A DNA stretch of 64,000 nucleotides from Rhizobium sp. R711 (GCF_002211365.1 NZ_LOKZ01000001.1:248001-312000), one strand, 5' to 3'; shown: positions 35,385 to 44,990, numbered from the stretch's first letter. A program made the numbers and translations. Notes: generated from the sequence alone by a model not told the origin.

Positions 35385-38063
35385 TCAGCCGATCGCCGCG
35401 ACCACGGGATTTGTCACTGGCGGCTCGCCAAAGACTGCAGCGCGCGACAGTGATGAGTTGTTCACGCAGCGATCGCTCCACGCGATGAAGTCCGTGAAGG
35501 AAGACGCCCATGACCGGCGTGCAGCAGTCCGGAGGCAGCCCTCCATGAGCGGAGCGAGCCTGTCGCGATTGTGTGCGAGCTCTTCGATGATGCGCGCCAT
35601 CTCCCTCACCACCTGAGGATCCGAAGCCGCGTTGACGAGTATGCCGTCCTCACCGTCGGAAATGAGTTCGTCCACCGCGCCGACCGCAGTCGCGATCGGT
35701 ACGCAGCCAAGCTGCTGCGCCTCGGCGATCATCAGCGGCGCGCCCTCCCAGCGTGACGGCATGACGAGAATGTCGGCCCAGCCCAGCGCCTTGATAAGAT
35801 CCTTGCTGGCGAAGACGGGAGGACGCACGTCGACGCCAAGGTCCTTCAATCGTTCGCTCCAGGACAAGCTGGAATCGGCGAGGATTTCCCCGCCAATGGC
35901 CCGGGCGTCGAAGGAGACATTGGAGGCCCGCAGTTCCGCGAGCGTCGCCGCCAGGCGATCGATGCCCTTCTGCTGATCGAGCCGCCCCATGTAGAGAAGC
36001 CGCAAGCGGTCGTCCTTGCGCTCGATCCGCCTGACGGCCAGAACCTCCGCCAGGGCCTTAGGCGGCACCGTGAAACTCGCACCATTGGCAACGGCGAAAA
36101 CTTTCTCGTGCGGGACGCCATAGCTATGCAGATAGATCTTGAGCTGTTCGGAGCAGGTCAGGAAGGCATCGTAGCAATGCTCGTGGGCAATCGCTGCAAA
36201 GGGCTGCCCGGCGGGCCTCTTGAATGACGTATTGTCGACGACGTGAAGATAGCAAGCGGTGCGCGTGCCTTCGGAGCGCAGTCGCGCGATGATGGGATGG
36301 ACGGCCATCACATGGTTGTTGATGACGAGGTCGAAGCCGGAAAGCTGTCCCTTGAGCGCCTCCCAGTCGACCGAATGCCCCTCGGCAATAAAGTCCTGCC
36401 CCAGGAAGGAACCAGACCCTCCCCAGGCCGGAATTCCCGCGTCCCAGAAGTGAATGTAGTCGAAGCTGGAATCGAATTCATCGATTACGTCCATCCGCGA
36501 CGTGCCGAGCACGAAGAGATGGGTCTCGTAACCCGCCGCCTTCAATTCCCGGGCGGCCGCGTAGACGACTTTCTCGGCCCCCCCGAACGACGCGTTCGGC
36601 ACGAGCAGTGCTACCGTCCGCTTGCCTTCGCTATGCCCGAGGGGCAGAACGGGCCCCCCCCCGACTTCCTTGCGCAGCGCCTTGTGCAGATCGGCGTAGG
36701 GCACGAGTCGTGCCGGACGCCAGGTCCACCGCCTGCCCGCCGTCTCGCGTAGCGGACTGGCGGCAATCGCGTTGACGCAATTGATCATCACCTGCTGAGG
36801 TGTAATGAGAGAGCGGCGCGGAAGGCTTCTTGGAAAAGGGAAGCGCACTTTCAGAACAGTCGATGTCGGCCATACTTGCTGGCTGGCGATCGAAGCGAAC
36901 CAGTCCACCGCATTGTTCTGGACCACGTCCTGGATGAGCCGGGTCGAAAGGAAGATGAGATCGGCAGAGCCCATTCGTTCTCCGCCCGCTCCATGAACGA
37001 TCGGCTCAATCTTGCGCTGAGCGGCATCGTTGGCGAGCTGTACGAAGACGACGTTGCTGCTCTCGCTCAAGCGCTCAAGGTGGGCGAGCACGTTCGGCAG
37101 CATGCGCGAACGCCGGAGGAGGTCGAGCGCCGCGCCGCTTCCGGCGACCATGAACGGCGGGAAGTGTTCATTGTCGGGTTCGCCTATGTTGGCCCAAAAC
37201 GCCGGGATGATATCGTCGAGACGAAGCATCGTCGGTGGCTTGGTGGGATCGGTGAAGAAGGAGATCGCAGTATCTTCCGTTCGCGCAAACAGGTAGCGCG
37301 GGCACTCCTCATGTTCGAAATCGACCAGCATCGGTCGCTGGAACAACATTTTGTGGCGTTTGCGCAGGAAGCTTACCGACGTGGCGCGGTCTCGGTTCGC
37401 CTCCTTGAAGCGGCTCTCCGCCCGCAGCCTGTATTCGAAGACCGTGTCGTGGCAGGGCGTGCCGACGAAGCCATGCTCGATGCAGGACAGCCAGAACTCC
37501 CAATCCTCGAACCCGTTCTGCCTGTCGTCGTTGAAGCGAACACCCGTCTGGAAAACCTCGATCGAGATCATCGATCCGGTATCGCAGATATTGTCGGTGA
37601 TGCAGTGGACCAGCCGCGAATAGCGGTTGCCGTAATGGGCACGCCAGCTGACCGAAAACGTGTCGATATTGGTGTAGACCCACCCGCAACCACTGGATTG
37701 GAGCTGCCGGTAAAGCGTCTGGATGGTACCTGGAAGGACGCGATTGTCGGCATCCAGGAAATAGACAGCCTTCGTTTCGGGAAAATGCTCGAGAACGTAT
37801 TCGATTGCGCGATTGCGTGCGCGGCCCGGCCCGGCGTTCTGGCCGATCACGACATGGACGCAAGGATGGGCCGCGGCGTAGAGCAACAGTTGATCGAACG
37901 TTTCATGCCTCGGATCCCCATCGACCGAGATGACGATGACGACCTGGCAGCCGCTTAGATTTGAGGCAAGTACGGATTCGATTGCCTCAAGGGCGAGTGC
38001 GGCGTGACCATAGAGGGGCATGGCCACGGCGATCAGATCGGGCAGCTCCCTATGCGTGGACAT
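35385..38063 (-). CDS. bifunctional glycosyltransferase, GT2 fused to GT4
   Basis: An 892-residue cytoplasmic protein with two transferase units. Residues about 10-240 are GT2 (AVAMPLYGHAALALEAIESV, GPGRARNRAIEYVL, YFLDADNRVLPG with the metal DxD-like site, NGFEDWEFWLSCIEHG). Residues about 240-480 are a linker without recognised family. From about 485 a GT4 follows (VPNASFGGAEKVVYAAARELKAAGYETH, LLYMGRLDQQKGIDRL, the sugar-nucleotide Glu in MPSRWEGAPLMIAEAQQLG). It could add two sugars in a row. Its start overlaps the preceding gene by 14 bases. Confidence 0.88.
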   Translation of the reverse strand: MSTHRELPDLIAVAMPLYGHAALALEAIESVLASNLSGCQVVIVISVDGDPRHETFDQLLLYAAAHPCVHVVIGQNAGPGRARNRAIEYVLEHFPETKAVYFLDADNRVLPGTIQTLYRQLQSSGCGWVYTNIDTFSVSWRAHYGNRYSRLVHCITDNICDTGSMISIEVFQTGVRFNDDRQNGFEDWEFWLSCIEHGFVGTPCHDTVFEYRLRAESRFKEANRDRATSVSFLRKRHKMLFQRPMLVDFEHEECPRYLFARTEDTAISFFTDPTKPPTMLRLDDIIPAFWANIGEPDNEHFPPFMVAGSGAALDLLRRSRMLPNVLAHLERLSESSNVVFVQLANDAAQRKIEPIVHGAGGERMGSADLIFLSTRLIQDVVQNNAVDWFASIASQQVWPTSTVLKVRFPFPRSLPRRSLITPQQVMINCVNAIAASPLRETAGRRWTWRPARLVPYADLHKALRKEVGGGPVLPLGHSEGKRTVALLVPNASFGGAEKVVYAAARELKAAGYETHLFVLGTSRMDVIDEFDSSFDYIHFWDAGIPAWGGSGSFLGQDFIAEGHSVDWEALKGQLSGFDLVINNHVMAVHPIIARLRSEGTRTACYLHVVDNTSFKRPAGQPFAAIAHEHCYDAFLTCSEQLKIYLHSYGVPHEKVFAVANGASFTVPPKALAEVLAVRRIERKDDRLRLLYMGRLDQQKGIDRLAATLAELRASNVSFDARAIGGEILADSSLSWSERLKDLGVDVRPPVFASKDLIKALGWADILVMPSRWEGAPLMIAEAQQLGCVPIATAVGAVDELISDGEDGILVNAASDPQVVREMARIIEELAHNRDRLAPLMEGCLRTAARRSWASSFTDFIAWSDRCVNNSSLSRAAVFGEPPVTNPVVAAIG

Positions 38064-39534
38064 CGGCGGCCTCCGTCGATTGCTTGACCAGCCTGAACCC
38101 GAACACCTTGAGCCAGGAGAAATCGACCGAATCCGTCACTGCGCGGCTGAGAATCATCAGATCCATCGGACCGCGGACCGGCTCCTCCAGCTGGATATTG
38201 ATGTTGACGACCTGGTTGGAGGTGACTTCGCGCCATCCGCTGAAGAATGCTGATGGCCTGGCCGCGCCCTTTCGCGCAAGCTCGGCCACTTCGGAACGCG
38301 CGTTCGAATTCGCCGGAGCGAGCAGGAAGCTGACCGCCGCGGGCTGACCCTCCGGATGATCGATGACGGCGCTTGCCGAGAAGGATATCGTTCCAGGCTC
38401 GACGGCGCGACTGACCGCGCCCGCAGATATGCCGCTCGGCAACGGGTGGCAGACGATGGCATGCTCATGCTGAAGAAACCGCACGGTTTGGAATTCCGGG
38501 ACGATGGGGGTGACCGAAACGTCCGCGATCTGGCTCAACGTGTCGACCGCCAAGCGATAATCGACGATGAACTGGCCTTCGAGCAGGTTGCTCGGCGCAA
38601 TCATGTTGGGTGCGCTGGCGGGCTTGACGCCGGGCAGTCCCGTGAACACCTTGAACGCCAGCGGGCGCAGGTCGAGATCCGGATGCGGAAGTTCCGACCG
38701 CGCCGAATAGCGCTCGCCGGCGATCGGATAGCCGAGTGAAACGCCGGCAGTCTCGGGTCCGGTCGCGGAGATGCGCAGCCGAAGCGTGCGCGCCGCCCCA
38801 CCGCAGGCACGGGGCAACGAGAAGAAGTTCCAGTTCGGCACGAGCTGCGCATAGGGTACGGTCCACTCGGCCACCCCTTCGCCGCTCTCGAGATAGCTCA
38901 GCGCGACGACAAGCTCTCCACTGACCCTGGGCACCGAATGCAGGTGAAGAGCGAACCCGGCCACGCCAAGGCTGGATACCGGCAGCAATTGCTCGACAAA
39001 GGCGGTGGCAAGCAACTGCCCGATCCCGTCGTCCTTGGGATCGGCATAGGGATCGTGGGAGAAAATCTCGGAAACCGGCTCCCAGTTTCGCGCCTGAAAC
39101 GCATCTTCCAGCACCCGGTAGTTTTCCAGCAACGTTTCGCGCTCCCGGCGCAAGATCGCGAGCTCCGAGGTGATCGAGGCGCTGTACTGGGCGAGCCGGC
39201 CGACGCCACCTTCGGCCAACGCCCGCAGAAGCGCAAAACTGTCCGACTTGTTGATTGGATCAAGCCGCTGGAGGGGAACCGTTGGGACCGTTCCCAGCGA
39301 TCCAAGCAGCCCCAGGCGCTCCTCAAGATCCGCCTCACCCTCGTCCGAAAAGGCGACGGCGATCAATGGAAATGCATTCTGCAATGTCGCTGGAGGGTGA
39401 TCATTGTCTGCGAGTTGAACGATGAGATGCTCGATATCGCTGCCTTCGAAGCATGACCGATCCCGATGCGATGCCGCTATCAACTTTCTCGTCGCCAGTC
39501 GTTTTCCAATGCCGGAGGACATCAACTCTCGCAC
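38050..39534 (-). CDS. uncharacterised exopolysaccharide-locus protein
   Basis: A 494-residue protein that I do not place with confidence; it may belong to the DUF6212-type proteins found in polysaccharide clusters. The N-terminal half is helical (RLAQYSASITSELAILRRERETLLENYRVLEDAF looks coiled-coil). The C-terminal half is β-rich, with phrases such as GVAGFALHLHSVPRVSGELVVALSYLESG that suggest a jelly-roll or carbohydrate-binding fold. No signal peptide or membrane helix is seen. The GTG at 39534 with AGAGG upstream is used; ATG 39522 is possible. It is first in the leftward operon, about 157 bases from a 21-bp operator. Confidence 0.6.
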   Translation of the reverse strand: MRELMSSGIGKRLATRKLIAASHRDRSCFEGSDIEHLIVQLADNDHPPATLQNAFPLIAVAFSDEGEADLEERLGLLGSLGTVPTVPLQRLDPINKSDSFALLRALAEGGVGRLAQYSASITSELAILRRERETLLENYRVLEDAFQARNWEPVSEIFSHDPYADPKDDGIGQLLATAFVEQLLPVSSLGVAGFALHLHSVPRVSGELVVALSYLESGEGVAEWTVPYAQLVPNWNFFSLPRACGGAARTLRLRISATGPETAGVSLGYPIAGERYSARSELPHPDLDLRPLAFKVFTGLPGVKPASAPNMIAPSNLLEGQFIVDYRLAVDTLSQIADVSVTPIVPEFQTVRFLQHEHAIVCHPLPSGISAGAVSRAVEPGTISFSASAVIDHPEGQPAAVSFLLAPANSNARSEVAELARKGAARPSAFFSGWREVTSNQVVNINIQLEEPVRGPMDLMILSRAVTDSVDFSWLKVFGFRLVKQSTEAADVHA

Positions 39535-39690
39535 TTACGGCCTCTGAAGAATTATTTGGGAACAAACCAAAGACACCCGACGATCAGTCTCTTGCTCAAA
39601 TCATCATTGCGTCATTTTAAAGAGGCTAACAACTAAGATTGCGGTGCACAATAATAAAATTCGATGGCATACAAGAAAAGAGCTTCAGAT

Positions 39691-39711
39691 ATACTTTAAA
39701 AATCAAAGTAA
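39691..39711. promoter_or_regulatory. MarR/ExpG-type operator, copy 1
   Basis: ATACTTTAA-AAA-TCAAAGTAA matches the perfect copy at 41603 in 17 of 21 positions. It lies in the AT-rich gap upstream of the leftward pyruvyl transferase/glycosyltransferase operon, which suggests control by the MarR protein of this locus. Confidence 0.6.
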
Positions 39712-39728
39712 TAATTGATTATTTTCGC

Positions 39729-40964
39729 TCATCCTTGGTGAAAAAGCGATTTCCCGACCAATCCCTCAAGAATATGTCGTTGGCGATCCAGGCAATCCGC
39801 CAGCCTGAAACGTGATTCGACCGTCCGGCGTGCCGCTGCGCGCATCCCGAAATAGCGTTGAGGCTCGTTCAGGGCGCCGAGAATAGCCTTTGCGAGCGCG
39901 TCCGTGTCAAAAAATGGTACCAAAAGGCCGTTCCGTCCGTCGCGTATAACTTCCTGGACAGGGGCGGTATCCGATCCGATGACCAGGGCGCCGCACGCCA
40001 TCGCCTCCAGCACCGACCAGGACAAAACGAAGGGATAGGTCAAGTAGAGGTGCGCGGACGATATCTGGTAAAGTCGCCGCAACACCGAATGCGGCACCAC
40101 GCCAGGGAAGAGGATATTCTCCCGAGGCACGTCCAGCGTCTGAAGGAGATGGTCTTTCCAGGCGCCGCCGCCGGGCGGCGGCAGGCCATAGCTGACGCCA
40201 TTTCCGCCGACGAAAACGAACAGCGCATCGCGACATTGCTGTGCAACCTTGGCGGCAGCCTCCAAAACCTGTGGAAATCCGCGGTACGGCTCGAGGTCGC
40301 GCGCGACAAAGGTGACAATGGGAGGCCCGCCGGCAGTGAGCATACGTCCATCTGGAAGCGTGACCGAAGCTGCCGGGTCCGGTCGAAACCACGCTGTATC
40401 GATACCCTCGTGGCATACCGAAATGCGCGAATGGGCATCGGCGGGATACAGGCTTTTCTGCCAATGGGTGGGGCTGATACCCGCCTCAATGGCCTCAAGC
40501 GACAAGAGTTGCGCGATATTGCGCAGGCGCAGCCTCTTGCGCGTCTCCAGATCAGGCTGATCCTCGAGGGAGAACCCGATGTCGGCGCCTTCCGACCGGT
40601 AGAAGAACTCGCAATATCCCAATGCGGGGACCTGTGGCAGCACGTCTTTCAAGAACATCATACTGCCCCAACCGATATGGCCGACGACAACCTCGGGCGC
40701 CAGCCCCTGCCGCACCATGACGTCGAGCGTTTCGGCAACACGATGGCCGATTCGCGCGTGGTGATCGGGAATGCCCATGTGGCGGGCCATGTGCGGATTT
40801 GCGCGCGGGCCCGATTCCGTTCGATGTCGAACGACTCGAACGGATGGGATCTTCCGGTCTATGGTCTCGGTGATCAGGCTGACCTCATTGCCCGCCTGCG
40901 CCAGTTGAGCGGCCAAGGCAGCGAACTGGCCGAAGCCCCTACGATGAACAAACGCTACATGCAT
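39729..40964 (-). CDS. GT4 family glycosyltransferase
   Basis: A 411-residue cytoplasmic sugar transferase of the GT-B fold. The N-terminal lobe opens MHVAFVHRRGFGQFAALAAQLAQAGNEVSLIT, and the C-terminal lobe has IVTFVARDLEPYRGFPQVLEA, FPGVVPHSVLRRLYQ and LSWSVLEAMACGALVIGSDTAPVQEVI with the Glu that holds the nucleotide sugar. It lies between the MarR gene and the operator at 39691 and reads leftward. It is 44 bases from the MarR gene stop and may be transcribed with it. Confidence 0.9.
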   Translation of the reverse strand: MHVAFVHRRGFGQFAALAAQLAQAGNEVSLITETIDRKIPSVRVVRHRTESGPRANPHMARHMGIPDHHARIGHRVAETLDVMVRQGLAPEVVVGHIGWGSMMFLKDVLPQVPALGYCEFFYRSEGADIGFSLEDQPDLETRKRLRLRNIAQLLSLEAIEAGISPTHWQKSLYPADAHSRISVCHEGIDTAWFRPDPAASVTLPDGRMLTAGGPPIVTFVARDLEPYRGFPQVLEAAAKVAQQCRDALFVFVGGNGVSYGLPPPGGGAWKDHLLQTLDVPRENILFPGVVPHSVLRRLYQISSAHLYLTYPFVLSWSVLEAMACGALVIGSDTAPVQEVIRDGRNGLLVPFFDTDALAKAILGALNEPQRYFGMRAAARRTVESRFRLADCLDRQRHILEGLVGKSLFHQG

Positions 40965-41008
40965 TGCGTCTAGTCCGCCCTTGCCGGGCCCACGGCACCA
41001 CCCACCGC

Positions 41009-41581
41009 TTAGACGCCGAACCGCGAACTGTTGGCCCAGGCCAGTTCAAGCTCGTGCAGTGTCTGGAAGGCCGTCTCAAGCATGCGCTGATCCTGATCGC
41101 CACGTTTTACCGCACGCTCGTAGGCCATCGCCGCGTCGCGGAGGTTTGCCCGCAGCTGCCGCCCCTTCGCCGTCAGCTTGATGCGTGCGGACCGCTTGTC
41201 GCGCTGGGAGGCTACGCGATCAATGTAGTCGCCGTCGGCAAGCTGCTTCAAATAGTAGGAAACATTGGAACCAACATAATGCCCACGTTCCAGAAGCTCG
41301 GCGACCGAAAGTTCCGAATCGCCGATTGCGAGTAGTATCATCGCCTGTGCAGGTCCGACATCATCTACACGGAGCTTGGTGAGCTCCGCGCGTATCAGTC
41401 CGGAAAACCGTCTACTGGCCCGCTCCATGAGGCGAGCGAGCTCAAAATACGTTATCTGCCGGAGGTCACCAGACTCGACATCTTGAGCATAGCCGGGAAC
41501 TGCTTGTGCAGCCTGACCATTATTTTGAACTCTCAGACCGTCATTCAGTTCTGATAGATTAAGCAAATCATTTTCGTTCAT
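41009..41581 (-). CDS. MarR family regulator, ExpG/WggR-like
   Basis: A 190-residue winged-helix regulator. The MarR core is at about 50-160: FELARLMERASRRFSGLIRAELTKL, VGPAQAMILLAIGDSELSVAELLERG, then the recognition helix GSNVSYYLKQLADGDYI and the wing SQRDKRSARIKLTAKG. Size and position (between a leftward glycosyltransferase and a rightward type I exporter) match ExpG/WggR, which activates galactoglucan genes in Sinorhizobium. The start is ATG 41581, with GGGGA before it. A perfect 21-bp inverted repeat lies 22 bases upstream of the start, which suggests autoregulation. Confidence 0.85.
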   Translation of the reverse strand: MNENDLLNLSELNDGLRVQNNGQAAQAVPGYAQDVESGDLRQITYFELARLMERASRRFSGLIRAELTKLRVDDVGPAQAMILLAIGDSELSVAELLERGHYVGSNVSYYLKQLADGDYIDRVASQRDKRSARIKLTAKGRQLRANLRDAAMAYERAVKRGDQDQRMLETAFQTLHELELAWANSSRFGV

Positions 41582-41602
41582 TATATTCCCCATTTCGGAA
41601 AA

Positions 41603-41623
41603 ATACTTCAAAAATTGAAGTAT
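41603..41623. promoter_or_regulatory. MarR/ExpG-type operator, copy 2 (perfect)
   Basis: ATACTTCAA-AAA-TTGAAGTAT is a perfect 9-bp inverted repeat with a 3-base spacer, in the gap between the divergent MarR and exporter genes. A half-site-like TTCTTCAAATA follows directly. MarR family proteins bind palindromes of this size. Confidence 0.75.
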
Positions 41624-41777
41624 TCTTCAAATACGCCAACCACCCCTGATCAGCCTGATCTTGCACGCGCCCCCTCTTCTATGCCAGATTGGCAAAAGCG
41701 ATACTACACTTCCGCCCGGTTCTAACCAATTCTGTCCTCCAGCAGATGGCCATAACGTTAATTCAAGGCAAATTGCC

Positions 41778-43538
41778 ATGCGTGATACTGTTCAAAATGA
41801 GACAAGAAGCAAGGCTCAAATTTTGGGAGGCAACGACAGATACAACCCAGGGGTACTAATCGCGCAAGCAAAGCGCGTGTTCTTGTCGGGGTTATTATAT
41901 GCGGCGGCGCTGAGCGTGTGTCTGAATTTCCTACAACTCACGATGCCCCTGTTCATGCTGCAAGTTCACGACAGGGTGCTCAACAGTCAGAGCATGGAGA
42001 CGCTGGTCATGCTCATGATTTTGGCAATTGGCGCCCTTGTGGTGCTCGGTATCCTGGAATTCATCCGCGCCCTGTCTTTCCAAGCGATCGGTGGCGCACT
42101 CGTGCGCCGTTTAAACATGCCAGTCCTGGCCGCCGCCGTTCAGGCCTCCGTTGACCAGGGGCTGTCGCGCGCCACCCAGTCACTTCGGGATATCGCGGAA
42201 TTGCGAAGCTTTCTGACGTCGTCAGCGGTGACAGCGCCCCTCGACGCCGCCTGGTCACCGATCTTCCTCGGCGCCCTTTTCGTTCTGCATCCGCTATTTG
42301 GCCTCATCGGGGCCGTATCCGCGGCGCTGCTCCTTTGCGGCGGCCTGATCACCGACATGCTGACACGCCAACTCACCAAGGAAGCCAACCAGACAAATGT
42401 CGAAGCAATCTCAAAGATCGGCGCATCGCTCCGACATGCCGAAGCCATCGAGGCGATGGGCATGTTGCCGGCCCTGGCAAATCGTTGGCGCGCCCTGCAA
42501 ATGCAGGCCCTCGACGCCTTTGAAGCGAGCGGGAGCAGGAGCAAGGCGATGTCGTCCATCACTCGCAGCCTGCGCTATTCCATCCAGATCGTCACCCTGG
42601 CGGCCGGAGCATTCCTCGTCCTGGAGCAGGCAATCACGCCCGGCGCAATGATGGCCTCCAGCATTCTTGTCGGACGCCTCCTGATACCTTTCGATTCGGT
42701 CATCGACAATTGGCGGCAGTGGGTGCTGGCGATCGCAGGCTGGCGTCGCCTCGAGGCCACCTTGAAGGCCGATCTTGCTATCCGCCAGACAATGCCCACC
42801 CCGCATTCGTCGGGCGACATCGTCATCGACAAACTGGTTTACGCAGCCCCAGGGCTGGATGTGCCAATCATCAAGGGCATTTCGTTCTCCCTCTCTCCAG
42901 GCGAGGTTCTGGGTGTGGTTGGTCCCTCCGCGGCTGGTAAATCGACCCTCGCCCGGCTGCTCGTCGGAATCTTGCGACCCACGTCCGGCGGTGTCTTCCT
43001 CGACGGCAACAACACCTATCTCTGGGAGCGCAGCTCGTTTGGCCAAGTGGTCGGATATCTGCCGCAATCCGTCTCCCTTTTGGAGGGCACGATTCGGGAA
43101 AACATTGGGCGGATGGCGGACAGCGATCCGTACAAGGTGCTGGAGGCGGCGCGATTGGCCGACATCCACGACATGATTGGACGCCTGCCACTGGGCTACG
43201 ACACGCCCGTCGGTGACGGACACCTGGCCCTTTCCGGAGGACAGCGGCAGCGCATAGCGTTGGCACGTTGTCTCTACAACCGGCCTCGCCTCATCGTGCT
43301 CGACGAGCCGAACGCAAACCTGGACGCGATTGGCGAGCGGGCCCTCATCCGCGCCATCCAGCATGCACGCGACGACGGCGCCATCGTCATCATAATCGCT
43401 CACAGGCCAGCCATCATGCAGGTCGCCGACAAGCTGCTCGTGCTTGAACACGGCCGCGTCACACAGTTCGGGCCGCGAACCGACGTGATTCCCGCCACAA
43501 TGCCCAGCGAAGTCCGCCGCGAGGTGACCGCGAAATGA
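41778..43538 (+). CDS. type I secretion ABC permease/ATPase, ExpD1/WgdA-like
   Basis: A 586-residue inner-membrane exporter subunit. Membrane helices fill about 30-310 (VFLSGLLYAAALSVCLNFLQ, PLFMLQVHDRVLNSQSMETL, a phrase typical of PrtD-type exporters). The ATPase follows: Walker A GPSAAGKST, signature LSGGQRQRIALARC, Walker B RLIVLDEPNANLD and switch His in IIIAHR. With the HlyD-type protein it would export the RTX protein and perhaps the polysaccharide. The start is ATG 41778, as longer upstream frames overlap the operator region. It overlaps the next gene by 4 bases (ATGA). Confidence 0.9.
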   Translation: MRDTVQNETRSKAQILGGNDRYNPGVLIAQAKRVFLSGLLYAAALSVCLNFLQLTMPLFMLQVHDRVLNSQSMETLVMLMILAIGALVVLGILEFIRALSFQAIGGALVRRLNMPVLAAAVQASVDQGLSRATQSLRDIAELRSFLTSSAVTAPLDAAWSPIFLGALFVLHPLFGLIGAVSAALLLCGGLITDMLTRQLTKEANQTNVEAISKIGASLRHAEAIEAMGMLPALANRWRALQMQALDAFEASGSRSKAMSSITRSLRYSIQIVTLAAGAFLVLEQAITPGAMMASSILVGRLLIPFDSVIDNWRQWVLAIAGWRRLEATLKADLAIRQTMPTPHSSGDIVIDKLVYAAPGLDVPIIKGISFSLSPGEVLGVVGPSAAGKSTLARLLVGILRPTSGGVFLDGNNTYLWERSSFGQVVGYLPQSVSLLEGTIRENIGRMADSDPYKVLEAARLADIHDMIGRLPLGYDTPVGDGHLALSGGQRQRIALARCLYNRPRLIVLDEPNANLDAIGERALIRAIQHARDDGAIVIIIAHRPAIMQVADKLLVLEHGRVTQFGPRTDVIPATMPSEVRREVTAK

Positions 43539-44935
43539 CCGAGAAGAAGCCTCTTGCAGCCCGCCCCGACCTTTCCGAGCGGCGACTGCCAACGCCTCAG
43601 ACGAGGTCGCCGAGTGTCAGCCCTCCCGATTTGGAATTCGAGCAATTTGAGACCCGCTCGCCGCTCCGCCGTCTTGTCGTCGCGGGGATGGCCACGATCC
43701 TCGTGTCCTTCGGTGGATTTTTTGCCTGGGCGCTTTCGACCGAACTCAGCAGCGCGACAGTCGCCAGCGGCACGGTCATCGTCGATTCGAAGCGAAAGAC
43801 CGTCAGCCATTTCGAAGGCGGCGTCATGAGCCGGCTGCTCGTTCAGGAGGGTGACAAGGTGTCCGCCGGCCAGGCCCTGATCGAGTTGGAGGATACACGC
43901 GCCCGTTCCAGCCTGCGGTCGCTCCAAATCCGACGTATCGGCCTGATCGCGAAACTGGCGCGATTGAAGGCCGAGCAAAGTGACACGGCGCAAATCAGCT
44001 TTCCAGGCGATTTCGGCGACGCCCGGGACGCTACGGTCGATGACGCCGTCAGGGCGGAGACGATATTTTTCAAGAAGCGGCGCGAGACCAAGGACGGGCG
44101 CATCGACGTTCAGGAAAAGACCATTGAGGAGTACGTCGAACAAGCAAAATCGCTCGGCATCCAGATCCAGGCGACAGACCAGCAGATCGATCTGATCAAA
44201 GAGCATCGGATGGCGACCGAAACGCTGGTGAAAAAAGGCGCCCTACCACGCATGCAACTCATCGAGCTCGACTCCAAACTCAGCGCGCTCGCGAGGGAGC
44301 GGAGCGAACTTGTCGGCGACAAGGCCCGGGCCGAAAAAGCCGGAGCCGGCGCACAGCTTGCGCTGACTGGCATCGAAAGCGATTTTCAGTCGACGATTGC
44401 CGGCGAAATCACAACGGCGCGCGTCGAGCTCGCGGATGTCGAAGAGCAGATCACCGCCTCGAACGACGTCCTGCGGCGTCTTGAAATCCGCTCACCGCAA
44501 GACGGGATCATCAGCAACATCTTCCTGCGCACTCCTGGCAGCGCGGTCACGCCCGGCCAGCCGTTGATCGAGATCGTTCCGGAAAATGAGCCACTCCTGA
44601 TCGAAATGCGCGTCAATCCGCGTGATATCGACAGCATCGCCGTGGGCTCCAAAACGCAAATTAGATTGACGGCCTATAATCAGCGCTCCCGCCTGCCCAT
44701 GGAAGGCGCCATCGCATATGTGGCAGCCGACCAGTCGGTAGATGAGAAGTCAAACTCCGCATTTTTCGTGGCGCGCGCCAAAATCGATCCGGCGTCGTTC
44801 AAGGCTAACCCCGATGTGCGCCTCTATCCCGGTATGCCCGCAGAGGTGCTGATCATCCACAAGTCACGCCTTGCGATCGAATACCTTACCTCTCCCGTCG
44901 CCGAGAGTTTCAATCGCGCCTTCAGAGAAGACTAG
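43535..44935 (+). CDS. HlyD family membrane fusion protein, ExpD2/WgdB-like
   Basis: A 466-residue periplasmic adaptor anchored by one N-terminal helix (LRRLVVAGMATILVSFGGFFAWAL, about 44-67). It shows the biotinyl-lipoyl-like hairpin (TVSHFEGGVMSRLLVQEGDKVSAGQALIELED), a long coiled coil at about 150-310 and the closing barrel with IRSPQDGIISNIF and RLYPGMPAEVLI. It connects the ABC exporter to an outer-membrane TolC-type channel, which is not in the window. Start and upstream stop overlap in ATGA. Confidence 0.9.
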   Translation: MTEKKPLAARPDLSERRLPTPQTRSPSVSPPDLEFEQFETRSPLRRLVVAGMATILVSFGGFFAWALSTELSSATVASGTVIVDSKRKTVSHFEGGVMSRLLVQEGDKVSAGQALIELEDTRARSSLRSLQIRRIGLIAKLARLKAEQSDTAQISFPGDFGDARDATVDDAVRAETIFFKKRRETKDGRIDVQEKTIEEYVEQAKSLGIQIQATDQQIDLIKEHRMATETLVKKGALPRMQLIELDSKLSALARERSELVGDKARAEKAGAGAQLALTGIESDFQSTIAGEITTARVELADVEEQITASNDVLRRLEIRSPQDGIISNIFLRTPGSAVTPGQPLIEIVPENEPLLIEMRVNPRDIDSIAVGSKTQIRLTAYNQRSRLPMEGAIAYVAADQSVDEKSNSAFFVARAKIDPASFKANPDVRLYPGMPAEVLIIHKSRLAIEYLTSPVAESFNRAFRED

Positions 44936-44969
44936 GGCGCTAATAACATAGGAACATATCAAGCGTAAT

Positions 44970-44990
44970 TTGCTTCAATTTTTGAAGTTA
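44970..44990. promoter_or_regulatory. MarR/ExpG-type operator, copy 3
   Basis: CTTCAA-TTT-TTGAAG forms the core at 44973-44987; the 21-base window agrees with the perfect copy in 17 positions. It is 218-238 bases before the RTX gene in an AT-rich promoter region. Half-site-like TTTCAAAGTA follows at 44991-45000. Confidence 0.65.
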
